Source of the DNA: Treponema sp.
GTDB taxonomy: Bacteria > Spirochaetota > Spirochaetia > Treponematales > Breznakiellaceae
Length of the DNA: 6,736 nt
Direction of reading: 5' to 3'
NCBI GenBank assembly: GCA_031284105.1
Contig: JAITAN010000107.1
Coordinates: forward strand, 1 to 6,736
Each line of letters opens with the position of its first letter. Position 1 is the first letter of the stretch. Position numbers and translations under genes: made by a program. The notes beneath the pieces were generated by a model. It saw only the letters and a program-made list of their open reading frames with translations. It was not told the origin of the DNA and made no database searches. Positions 1 to 6,604 of the stretch are shown here, one piece after another.

Positions 1-64
1 CTAAGGCTGGAGGGACGCCTCCCCTAAGGCTGGAGGGACTTTGCTTCGCAAAGTCCCTCCAGCC
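1..64. repeat. Direct repeat plus 17-bp perfect hairpin, dispersed-repeat type
   Basis: The 16-base word CTAAGGCTGGAGGGAC occurs at 1-16 and again at 24-39. The second copy opens a perfect inverted repeat: arm 28-44, three-base loop TTC at 45-47, arm 48-64, all 17 pairs matching. A smaller stem (GGAGG at 9-13 with CCTCC at 18-22) lies in the first copy. The element sits 150 bases past the stop of the minus-strand ATPase gene. It could help end that transcript or protect its 3' end, but no T-tract follows the hairpin on either strand, so a classical intrinsic terminator is not supported. It looks like a REP/MITE-like dispersed element cut by the window edge; copy number elsewhere cannot be judged here. 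The stretch 65-215 between it and the gene holds nothing I can assign. Confidence 0.7.
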
Positions 65-215
65 GGTTGCATTAGACGCTTTCGGACTGGGCCGTGAGTT
101 TGAACTCAGAACGCACTTCTAGACTAGGTCGGCAACCTGTCCCGAACCATCGAACCCTATGAAAAGGTATACATCGGAGGGGTAATTGCATTTCGTTTTA
201 TCAGATGGCTCGACA

Positions 216-2429
216 CTATACAAACGCCGCTTTCAACAGCAGACTTTTCCATTTCCACTTAACCGGGCCTTGTTTTGCCCGCTCGGAAAGCGTTTTCTTT
301 ATAGTAAAAAAATCTTCATCACCCATTTCCCGCGCGATGAAAGCGCCCCAGCTCGATTTTCCCTTGTCGAACCACGCCGCTATGTCGCGCTCCGTCAGGA
401 GGCGATCTTCTTCCTGATCGATAGGCGTGACGGCAACGGAAAAACCGGCTTCCGTGAAAGCGGCTTCGAGCATTTGCGCGTTCCAGAGCAACTCCGGCTT
501 GTTTTCATCAACAGCGAAGAATGTCCGTTCCGCTTCCGCAAGTTTTCTTATCATTTCATCCGGAACGGTCTCAAGGAGATGGGCAATTTTTCCGCCAAGC
601 GCAGGCGGAGATTGTAAAGTAACGACAATGCCGCCGGGGGCAAGCAGGGCGCGGCTTGTACGGGCAAATTCGCTGAAAACCGCCGCGCCGCCGCGGCTAT
701 GCCGCCACGGTTCTCGCGACAGAATACAATCGAACTGCGTGCAGGAGAACGCGGCTTCGACTTGGTCAGGCAGAGGGATGCCGCCTACCCATATAAGAGG
801 ACGTTCAGTTTCGTCAAGGGTTGAGGCATACCCAAGCAGAGCGGACTTTGCCGCTTCATCGTGTACGCAGGCAACGGATAAGCCTTCGGGAGCGCGGCGA
901 AGGGCTTCCCAGAGAAGGAGTCCGTCATCCGCATTGGCGATAAGGATGCGGCTGTGGCGCCGAATGGTACACTGTTCCAGAATGAGGTCTCTGTCCCGCA
1001 GGAGCAGGGCGCTTCTACCGCCGGAAAGCCGCTTGAACCAGCCTTCTCTGCCCTTTGACGCCGCGGACCACGTGAGCGCATTTTCACGCTTATCGTCTCC
1101 GAATATGACCGCGGCTTGAATTTCCCGCTTACGGATCACTTCTTCCCGAATTGCACCCTCGTAGCCGCTCTTTGACGGCGTATAAAAGATTTTTCCCCGC
1201 AATGCCCCAGGCAGGTACTGCTGCGCGGCCCAGTGATCGCGGTAGGCGTGCGGGTACATGTAGCCTTCCCCATGCCCCAAACTTTCGCCGTCACGGCTCG
1301 CGTCCCGCAAGTGGTTTGGGACTTCCGCATCTTCCTTTTCAACTTCCTTCATGGCATCGAAAAAAGCCAGCGCAGAGTTAGACTTGGGCGCGGTTGCCAG
1401 GTAAAGGCAGGCATGGGTAAGGGGAAAATTGCCTTCGGGAAAGCCGATGCGATCAAAGGCCGTAGCGCAAGAAATAACTACCGAAAGCGCGTGCGGATCG
1501 GCTAACCCCACGTCTTCGCTTGCAAGGATTATCATGCGCCTGAAAATGAAAGACGGATCCTCTCCGGCTCTCACCATTTTTGCAAGCCAATACAAGGCGG
1601 CATCAGGGTCGCTGCCCCGCACGCTTTTTATAAACGCGCTGATGGTATCAAAATGGTAGTCGCCGTCACGGTCATACAGTACGGCTCTGCGCTGTATGCT
1701 CTGTTCCACGGTTTCAAGGCTCACGTAAATGCCGGTATTTTCGGGCGGCATCCATCGGGTCGGTGTGGTTTCAACGGCAAGTTCAAGCGCATTGAGAAGG
1801 CTTCGTGCATCCCCGCCCGCTACTTCTACGAGATGATCCAGAGCGCCGGCTTCAAATGTTACCCGCCATTTACCATAGCCGCGTTCCTTATCCGCGAGTG
1901 CGCGCAGCGCGGTCTCAAAAAGGTCTTTCCTCTCAAGGGACTTGAGCTGGAAAATACGGCTTCGGCTTACTAGGGCGCGGTTTACCTCGAAAAATGGGTT
2001 CTCGGTGGTTGCGCCGATAAGAATAATGGTACCATTCTCCACCCACGGAAGGAGCGCATCCTGCTGCGCCTTGTTCCACCGGTGAACTTCATCAACAAAA
2101 AGAATCGTCCGTGTACCGTAGAGGTTTCTGCGTTCTGCCGCCCTATCGACGGCTTCCCGCGCGTCTTTGATACCGGTAAGCACCGCGTTGAGGCTTTCAA
2201 ATGTGGATTTTGTGGTATTGGCGATGACACGCGCAAGACTAGTTTTGCCGGTTCCCGGCGGGCCGTAGAAGATAAGCGAAGATATTCTATCTGCCTGAAT
2301 GGCGCGGCGCAGAAGCCGTCCCTGCCCCACGATGTGATCCTGCCCGATGATGTCGTCCAAGGTACGCGGACGCATACGGTCGGCAAGGGGTCCCGCGTCT
2401 TGATTGCCGGCGCTGAAAAGCTCGTTCAG
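216..2429 (-). CDS. rarA: RarA/MgsA-type AAA+ ATPase with C-terminal methyltransferase-like domain
   Basis: This is a replication-associated recombination protein A (MgsA/Mgs1/WRNIP1 family), an ATPase acting at stalled replication forks. In a 737-residue numbering from the CTG at 2429, the Walker A motif GPPGTGKT is at about 56-63, Walker B FVDEVHR at 111-117, sensor 1 GATTENP at 139-145, the arginine-finger segment SRSRIF at 155-160 and sensor 2 GGDARSLLN at 205-213. The family's tetramerisation region follows to about residue 435. Ordinary RarA proteins stop near 440 residues. Here about 300 more follow, with a Rossmann/methyltransferase look (ILIANADDG near 495, LLAPGGIVV near 595) but without a clear SAM-binding glycine motif. 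Start choice: the first ATG is at 2375, but the family signature PLADRMRP spans it. The frame stays open back to the lipoprotein stop, with a CTG at 2429 placed 7 bases after GAGG and giving a family-length N-terminus. If only standard starts are accepted, use 2375 (719 residues). It is the last gene of the minus-strand set. Confidence 0.93.
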   Translation of the reverse strand: MNELFSAGNQDAGPLADRMRPRTLDDIIGQDHIVGQGRLLRRAIQADRISSLIFYGPPGTGKTSLARVIANTTKSTFESLNAVLTGIKDAREAVDRAAERRNLYGTRTILFVDEVHRWNKAQQDALLPWVENGTIILIGATTENPFFEVNRALVSRSRIFQLKSLERKDLFETALRALADKERGYGKWRVTFEAGALDHLVEVAGGDARSLLNALELAVETTPTRWMPPENTGIYVSLETVEQSIQRRAVLYDRDGDYHFDTISAFIKSVRGSDPDAALYWLAKMVRAGEDPSFIFRRMIILASEDVGLADPHALSVVISCATAFDRIGFPEGNFPLTHACLYLATAPKSNSALAFFDAMKEVEKEDAEVPNHLRDASRDGESLGHGEGYMYPHAYRDHWAAQQYLPGALRGKIFYTPSKSGYEGAIREEVIRKREIQAAVIFGDDKRENALTWSAASKGREGWFKRLSGGRSALLLRDRDLILEQCTIRRHSRILIANADDGLLLWEALRRAPEGLSVACVHDEAAKSALLGYASTLDETERPLIWVGGIPLPDQVEAAFSCTQFDCILSREPWRHSRGGAAVFSEFARTSRALLAPGGIVVTLQSPPALGGKIAHLLETVPDEMIRKLAEAERTFFAVDENKPELLWNAQMLEAAFTEAGFSVAVTPIDQEEDRLLTERDIAAWFDKGKSSWGAFIAREMGDEDFFTIKKTLSERAKQGPVKWKWKSLLLKAAFV

Positions 2430-2441
2430 CGGGATGCCTCA
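2430..2441 (-). promoter_or_regulatory. Ribosome binding site overlapping the lipoprotein stop
   Basis: On the minus strand the lipoprotein stop TGA (2441-2439) is followed by GG, giving the Shine-Dalgarno-like GAGG at 2440-2437. Seven bases separate it from CTG at 2429-2427. No comparable site precedes the ATG at 2375; the nearest purine run (GGGA) is about 12 bases away. The overlap of stop and ribosome binding site would suit translational coupling of the two genes. Confidence 0.5.
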
Positions 2442-3560
2442 CTCTTCGGCGTTCCAGACCTCTTCATTTTGGCCCTGGTGGGTACGGTATGACCATAGAC
2501 CATTCTTCATGGTGGAAGCGAAAAGACTGCTGTCCTGCATCTGGTACAATGAAGTTACAACATGCAGCCCTAGGGTAGATGTGTACCTGTCGGTATTTGA
2601 TACGGTCGTAGGGGCGGAGGCTCCGGGCCATCTCAAACCAAGATTATTAGGATCCAAAGACCTGTCCGATGTAAGCAAAATTTCTCTGTATCCGTTTATC
2701 GTTGAATAAATCCCCCCCTGAACGCCTACAAGCAGAAGGTATGCCGAGTCATCACGCCATATACCCATTGCGCCTGAAAATGTATTACTTGTAGAGTGGA
2801 CCTCGAAACCGTTTGAATCACGGTGAAGAAACTCGCCGTCTCTGCCGACCGCTACGATTGTATCCTTGACCGCGAGCATTCCGATAACGGCTTTTCTGTC
2901 GGTTCCCGAAACCGGACCATCAAGAGACAAGGATGTTTCATTTAAGGATGTTTCATTTAAGGTATAAATGCCTTTATTAACAACCGCTACATAATACGTA
3001 CCATTCGGAGTTCCATCTATGTTGTATGCGGCGCCCGTTACTATATTTTCTTTTGATACATTCGGTATCAGGGAGTTGGAAGAAAAACCAGCAGCATCAC
3101 CCTTTTTATAAAAAAACAGTCCGTTTTCGGTCGAGGCGAATATATATCCCGTCCCGTTCCCATCCTCCGTCCCGCGTATAGTTTGTATGATACCGCCGCC
3201 GGTAAAAGAAATGAGTCTACATTGAGCGCGTTCATAGCCGCTTTCATAGACGTACACCTCCGTCTTTCTAATAGGCTCGCCGATAAGCGCATAGAGTGAT
3301 GTTCCATCACTCGCGATCTCCATAATACTGCCCGGCGAAGCGATGGGAGTCCATTTGCCGCTCTTGTACGAGTGAAGAGATCTGCCAAACCGGCTCGCAA
3401 CGTACATACTCTCCCCTACCTCGACGATGGCGGTCGGATTTCCTTTGATTCTCGGCTCCGTGGGTTCCACTTCCTGAGAAATTGCATAAAATATGGGATA
3501 TTGATCGCAGGAAAAAAATAAAACCGCCGCAAGAATAACTATTATAGACCTAATGTTCAT
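2439..3560 (-). CDS. Predicted lipoprotein with beta-propeller-like repeats
   Basis: No family is recognised. The 373-residue product begins with a basic N-terminus, a hydrophobic stretch (residues 6-16) and Phe-Phe-Ser-Cys with Cys at 18. That is a relaxed lipobox of spirochaetal type, so it is probably lipidated and membrane-anchored. The mature part is rich in short beta-prone segments. A Gly-aromatic pattern recurs: NGLFFYKKG near 146-154, KGIYTLNE near 196-203, DGEFLHRD near 241-248, GGIYSTING near 282-290 and NGLWSYRTHQG near 353-363. This suggests a beta-propeller or similar repeat fold and fits ligand or protein binding, which is inference. A duplicated NETSL lies at 202-211. Start: ATG 3560 is chosen because AGG at 3572-3570 is 9 bases upstream. 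The in-frame ATG at 3569 directly abuts that AGG and would add only three residues before the signal. The gene follows the barrel gene by 24 bases. Confidence 0.82.
   Translation of the reverse strand: MNIRSIIVILAAVLFFSCDQYPIFYAISQEVEPTEPRIKGNPTAIVEVGESMYVASRFGRSLHSYKSGKWTPIASPGSIMEIASDGTSLYALIGEPIRKTEVYVYESGYERAQCRLISFTGGGIIQTIRGTEDGNGTGYIFASTENGLFFYKKGDAAGFSSNSLIPNVSKENIVTGAAYNIDGTPNGTYYVAVVNKGIYTLNETSLNETSLSLDGPVSGTDRKAVIGMLAVKDTIVAVGRDGEFLHRDSNGFEVHSTSNTFSGAMGIWRDDSAYLLLVGVQGGIYSTINGYREILLTSDRSLDPNNLGLRWPGASAPTTVSNTDRYTSTLGLHVVTSLYQMQDSSLFASTMKNGLWSYRTHQGQNEEVWNAEE
2931..2960. repeat. Perfect 15-bp tandem duplication inside the lipoprotein gene
   Basis: GGATGTTTCATTTAA is present twice head to tail at 2931-2945 and 2946-2960. 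On the coding (minus) strand it encodes Asn-Glu-Thr-Ser-Leu twice, in frame. Because the unit is a multiple of three, gain or loss by slippage would change a surface loop length without breaking the protein. Confidence 0.9.
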
Positions 3561-3584
3561 ATCATACATCCTATAATCATCATA

Positions 3585-4235
3585 CTAAAAATGATACCGT
3601 GCCGACAACGATATTTCAAGAAAATGCCCGGTCATATCTTTTCTGCGCTCGCTTGTCCATTCAGGAATAAGCCACCATCCAAAGTTTAATCCGAAAGACC
3701 AATCGGGATTCAACCGGAAAAAACCGGAAAGCATAGGTTTCAGAAATAACCCAAAATAATCGGTCTCAAGGTACTTCTGGGTAGCTCCGCCGACCATAAG
3801 AGAGACGGGAATTTCAAACCGTAGATTTTTAATAGAAAAGGTGAATTGATACCCTGCGCGTAGTCCAAAAGGAACAAGGTACAGCATATTTTCCCCGATG
3901 GTTCCCGCAAACATCCCGCCGGCTTCACCACCCACAAAAAACCGCGGGGCAAGGAAGTAGTTGTACGATAAATGCCCCCCGCCTCCTACATTGGTATGCG
4001 TACCATCCGGTACGATTCCTTGATCATTGGTGTAAAAAAGGGGGAGAACGGCTCCCAACGTAAAAGAGAATGTTTGCTCGCCTCTTGAATACAGGGACGG
4101 CAGCACGCCTTCATACTCATCGGACGGAACTTCCTCTTCGGAATTTTCTTCAGGTTCTCCTTCCTGAGCAAACACGGATAAGCCGGAAAAGAACAACAGA
4201 CACCATAAAAATAAAAAGGCGAAAGCCTTTTGCAT
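3585..4235 (-). CDS. Small outer-membrane beta-barrel protein
   Basis: The 216-residue product carries a clear signal peptide (residues 1-23, hydrophobic core rich in Phe and Leu, likely cleavage after SVFA). A very acidic stretch follows at about 25-43 (Glu-rich, with Pro). The rest alternates polar and hydrophobic or aromatic residues in segments ending at turns, as in 8-stranded barrels. The protein ends in SARYHF, the terminal-aromatic strand signature used for outer-membrane insertion by the BAM machinery. Strand count is an estimate. Size and pattern resemble the OmpW-like and other small barrels described in treponemes; a specific orthologue cannot be named from sequence alone. Start ATG 4235 has AGGAG (4246-4242) six bases upstream. 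It is the first gene of the set with the lipoprotein and the ATPase, which suggests an envelope role shared with the lipoprotein. Confidence 0.8.
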   Translation of the reverse strand: MQKAFAFLFLWCLLFFSGLSVFAQEGEPEENSEEEVPSDEYEGVLPSLYSRGEQTFSFTLGAVLPLFYTNDQGIVPDGTHTNVGGGGHLSYNYFLAPRFFVGGEAGGMFAGTIGENMLYLVPFGLRAGYQFTFSIKNLRFEIPVSLMVGGATQKYLETDYFGLFLKPMLSGFFRLNPDWSFGLNFGWWLIPEWTSERRKDMTGHFLEISLSARYHF

Positions 4236-4241
4236 TGATTA

Positions 4242-4263
4242 CTCCTGTAAAAAACCTATACCA
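4242..4263 (-). promoter_or_regulatory. Possible extended -10 promoter and RBS for the barrel-lipoprotein-RarA set
   Basis: On the minus strand TGG directly precedes TATAGG (4260-4255), an extended -10 arrangement. Initiation would fall about 7 bases on and leave a short leader containing AGGAG (4246-4242). A matching -35 box is not obvious: TTGTAA at 4286-4281 is 20 bases away, which is too far. The ribosome binding site is firm; the promoter is tentative. Confidence 0.4.
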
Positions 4264-4319
4264 TGACAACAAACGGCGTTTTACAATAGTTACGGATACT
4301 TCTAAAAACGGGCGCACCC

Positions 4320-4348
4320 TTACCGCAAACGCATAGTTAGAGTATACT
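4320..4348 (+). promoter_or_regulatory. Candidate promoter of the small membrane-protein gene
   Basis: TATACT at 4343-4348 matches five of six -10 consensus bases. The hexamer 17 bases upstream (TTACCG, 4320-4325) is only a weak -35. The -10 box ends 8 bases before ATG 4357, so transcription would start within about 2 bases of the start codon. The box lies within the self-complementary AGTATACT. Confidence 0.45.
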
Positions 4349-4356
4349 ATACAAAG

Positions 4357-4701
4357 ATGAAATTTACTAGACCAATAAAAAAACCGGTTATCATCGTTTT
4401 TATGAAAAGGGTTTCATTCTTTTTCTTGGTGATGTGCCTCCTCCTGCTCCTGCTGTATATTCTGGGTAATACCCAAGACTTTATGGACAAAACGGTACGT
4501 ATGCTGCTCGGCATAACGGTAACCGCCGGCATCTGCCTTACCTTCTCATCTGTGATAGGCATTTTTTTCACGGTACTGATGTTTTTCTCGGGTAAATTCC
4601 GCCATATGGGAGAACTCGTTACCTACGCGCCGTTGCTTCTGTTCGGCATAATCGCGGCGGTTTTTTCATCATCGATTCTGATATTGGCAAACGGATTGTG
4701 A
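4357..4701 (+). CDS. Small integral membrane protein, unknown function
   Basis: No family is recognised. The 114-residue product is almost entirely hydrophobic. The N-terminus is basic, a first membrane segment lies at about 19-36 (Leu-rich), and a long hydrophobic stretch at about 47-77 could be one or two passes. A last segment is at about 88-112. The loops include NTQDFMDK and the basic SGKFRHMGE. ATG 4357 has no Shine-Dalgarno sequence but sits 8 bases after a good -10 box. The in-frame ATG at 4402 (99 residues) also lacks a ribosome binding site and would still keep the first membrane segment. The stop TGA overlaps a GTG at 4698 that is in frame with galM, so expression with galM is possible, although galM has its own promoter. 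Divergent from the barrel gene. Confidence 0.65.
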   Translation: MKFTRPIKKPVIIVFMKRVSFFFLVMCLLLLLLYILGNTQDFMDKTVRMLLGITVTAGICLTFSSVIGIFFTVLMFFSGKFRHMGELVTYAPLLLFGIIAAVFSSSILILANGL

Positions 4702-4710
4702 GTTTTTCAC

Positions 4711-4738
4711 TTTACAATGTTCTATTCTGTGCTATACT
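4711..4738 (+). promoter_or_regulatory. galM promoter, predicted leaderless
   Basis: TTTACA at 4711-4716 (five of six -35 bases), a 16-base spacer and TATACT at 4733-4738 (five of six -10 bases). The expected start point is T4745 or A4746, which is the A of the galM ATG. Between the -10 box and the ATG lie only TCTTTTT, with no ribosome binding site. Confidence 0.65.
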
Positions 4739-4745
4739 TCTTTTT

Positions 4746-5777
4746 ATGAACATTAATAAGAAATCTTTCGGGGTGCTTTCCAACGGGAAAAAAGTCGAAT
4801 TATATACGCTGTCAGCCGGAGAATTGTCCCTCTCCATTAGTACGCTGGGCGCAACGCTCACGTCCCTGTACGTGCCGTCCCGGAAAACCGGTATCGAAGA
4901 TATTCTCCTCGGCTATTCAACGCTGGGCGGCTATGCCGCGGATACGGCATTTCTCGGCTTTACCATAGGGCGTTTTGCGAATCGTATCCGTGGGTCCCGG
5001 TTCACGATTGGCGGCAGTACCTACAATCTGCCTAAAAACGAAGGGGAAAATTGCCTCCATGCGGGATTAAAGAATTTCGGCAGACAGGTTTGGTCCGCGG
5101 AAAAATACGAGGATAAAGACGGCGTGTATGTACGCTTTACACTGAAAAGTCCCGATAATGATGAAGGTTTTCCGGGAAACCTCAATGCCGTGGTGAGTTA
5201 CGGTCTTACGCGGTCAAACGAGGTGGTCGCCATGTACGAGGCCGCGGTTGATTCCCTGTGTCCGGTAAACCTTACCAATCACGCCTATTTCAACCTTGCG
5301 GGAGAAGGACGCGGAGACGTGCTTTCCCACGAGTTGATCATCCATGCGTCCGAATACCTTCCTGTTGATGAACACAATATTCCGACCGGCGAACAGGCGA
5401 AGGTGGAGCTTACGCCTTTTGACTTCAGGGTTTGGAAGACAATCGGCAGGAACATAGGGGAGACGGCTCGCGGTTACGATCATTGTTACGTGATAGACGG
5501 CGCTCCCGGCAAATTGCGCCCCGTAGCCGAAGTATTTGAACGCACATCAGGCAGACTCATGCGCGTATACGCAACCCACCCCGGCGTCCAGTTCTATACC
5601 GGCAACTATTTGAACAACATAGCGGGAAAGGCCGGTTCCTTCTATAATACCCATGCAGGTTTCTGCCTTGAGACCCAGCACTTTCCGGATTCACCGAATA
5701 AACCCCAGTTTCCGCCATGCATCTACGGCCCGGACAAAGATTATGCGGAAAAGGCGGTGTTCCGGTTTGAGTGGTAG
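4746..5777 (+). CDS. galM: Aldose 1-epimerase (galactose mutarotase)
   Basis: This enzyme interconverts the alpha and beta anomers of galactose and glucose in the cytoplasm, feeding the Leland route or glycolysis. The 343-residue product has the usual family length. Motifs run in order: GRFANRI at 75-81, NCLHAG at 102-107 with His105, NLTNHAYFNL at 175-184 with the catalytic acid His179, GYDHCYV at 243-249 with Asp245, and CLETQHFPDSPN at 307-318 with the catalytic base Glu309. All active-site residues expected from characterised GalM proteins are present, and there is no signal peptide. ATG 4746 gives the normal N-terminus. The GTG at 4698 would add 16 mostly hydrophobic codons and lacks a ribosome binding site; its GTGA overlap with the preceding stop is the only point in its favour. 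No other galactose gene is in the window. Confidence 0.96.
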   Translation: MNINKKSFGVLSNGKKVELYTLSAGELSLSISTLGATLTSLYVPSRKTGIEDILLGYSTLGGYAADTAFLGFTIGRFANRIRGSRFTIGGSTYNLPKNEGENCLHAGLKNFGRQVWSAEKYEDKDGVYVRFTLKSPDNDEGFPGNLNAVVSYGLTRSNEVVAMYEAAVDSLCPVNLTNHAYFNLAGEGRGDVLSHELIIHASEYLPVDEHNIPTGEQAKVELTPFDFRVWKTIGRNIGETARGYDHCYVIDGAPGKLRPVAEVFERTSGRLMRVYATHPGVQFYTGNYLNNIAGKAGSFYNTHAGFCLETQHFPDSPNKPQFPPCIYGPDKDYAEKAVFRFEW

Positions 5778-5785
5778 TGCGCTCT

Positions 5786-5816
5786 AGCGCGGCGCGGCGG
5801 CCGTCATGCCCGCGCT
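5786..5816. terminator. Possible bidirectional terminator between convergent genes
   Basis: The 41-base gap between galM and the HTH-EIIA gene is very GC-rich. AGCGCGG (5786-5792) can pair with CCGCGCT (5810-5816) around a 17-base loop that is itself GC-rich. No strong T-tract follows on either side, so termination here is only plausible. Confidence 0.3.
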
Positions 5817-5818
5817 TA

Positions 5819-6460
5819 TTATTCCGTTAACAGGTTATACGCTTGTTGAGGCGTTTCGGCACTAAGAAGTCCGTCCCGCAGGCATTTGTTTTTGAGGCGG
5901 CGGCTGAAAAATGACAAGGCTTGCAAATAATACGTGTGTTGATTGTAAGCGGCCGCGATCATAAACAAGAGCCGTACCGGTTTGTCATCAAGCGCGTGGA
6001 AGTCGGAAATGTCCGTACGGCTTATACCCACAGAAACAATTAAATCCGTTACCGAAGCGAGCCGTACATGGGGAATGGCAATGCCTTCCCCTATAGCGGT
6101 ACTCATAAGGTCTTCGCGCTTTAATACTTCGGCTGTCAGCTCTTGACGATCTCTCACCTGTGGGGCAAGCGCAAGATTCTCCGCAAGCGCGGAAAGGGCA
6201 TCGCGTTTGTTTGGGTAATTAAGAAACATAACGCGACCGGGAGAAATAATGGTCTCAATATGTATAGCGTCTGACTTGGGCGGCGGGGCGGAAAACCGGT
6301 TATCAATCCACCGCTCTATATCAACACGTCTAAACCGCCATACCGAACCGATCTTGACCGCGGGAATTTCACCTTTCTGCGCCCAATTATAAACGGTATG
6401 TTCGGAAACGCGCAGGTACTTTGCCACTTCTTCTATGGTTACTATATCTCCATCCATCAT
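5819..6460 (-). CDS. Helix-turn-helix / PTS EIIA (PtsN-type) fusion regulator
   Basis: The 213-residue product has two domains. Residues 6-56 form an excisionase/MerR-like DNA-binding domain: TIEEVAKYLRVSEHTVYNWA is the helix-turn-helix and KIGSVWRFRRVDIERW the wing and following helix. Residues 70-213 form an EIIA domain of the fructose/nitrogen class. GEGIAIPH places the expected phospho-accepting histidine at 131, and NQHTYYLQALS carries the second family histidine at 175. The likely role is a DNA-binding protein whose activity follows PTS phosphorylation state; targets are unknown and this is inference. The domain pair recurs, to my knowledge, in spirochaetes. Start: AGGAG (6472-6468) lies 7 bases before ATG 6460. 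The longer in-frame ATG at 6487 falls inside the -10 region and is not credible. A second ATG follows immediately at 6457. The gene is convergent with galM. Confidence 0.88.
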   Translation of the reverse strand: MMDGDIVTIEEVAKYLRVSEHTVYNWAQKGEIPAVKIGSVWRFRRVDIERWIDNRFSAPPPKSDAIHIETIISPGRVMFLNYPNKRDALSALAENLALAPQVRDRQELTAEVLKREDLMSTAIGEGIAIPHVRLASVTDLIVSVGISRTDISDFHALDDKPVRLLFMIAAAYNQHTYYLQALSFFSRRLKNKCLRDGLLSAETPQQAYNLLTE

Positions 6461-6478
6461 ACATAATCTCCTACCCGT

Positions 6479-6506
6479 ATAATACATAAAACATAAGAAA
6501 TGTCAA
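6479..6506 (-). promoter_or_regulatory. Promoter P1 of the HTH-EIIA gene
   Basis: On the minus strand TTGACA (6506-6501, full -35 consensus), a 16-base spacer and TATTAT (6484-6479, five of six). Transcription would start near A6472, at the first base of the AGGAG ribosome binding site, giving a leader of about 12 bases. Confidence 0.75.
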
Positions 6507-6604
6507 GAAACGAGCGAATTTTCCAACGCGGTCTTCCCGCAAACGTTTATTCCTTCGCAATTATCCCAAGAGGTATACCTGATACTCCATTTTGCCCGTC
6601 GCCT

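Noticed and set aside
66..192. TTGCATT at 66-72 and 186-192 as a possible target-site duplication
   Set aside because: Seven bases alone are weak, and no inverted ends or transposase lie between them.
65..215. tRNA-like look on the minus strand (GGACAGG start, GAGTTCAAACTC, CCAGTCC)
   Set aside because: The arms do not pair into a D, anticodon and T stem with correct loop sizes, and the total is about 60 bases. Treated as unassigned sequence.
427..1119. Long plus-strand open frame opposite the ATPase gene
   Set aside because: It is the antisense of a strongly conserved coding region, and its composition and lack of any domain mark it as a shadow.
4698..4745. GTG 4698 as galM start (GTGA overlap with the preceding stop)
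   Set aside because: It adds 16 hydrophobic codons not typical of GalM, has no ribosome binding site, and the galM promoter lies within this segment.
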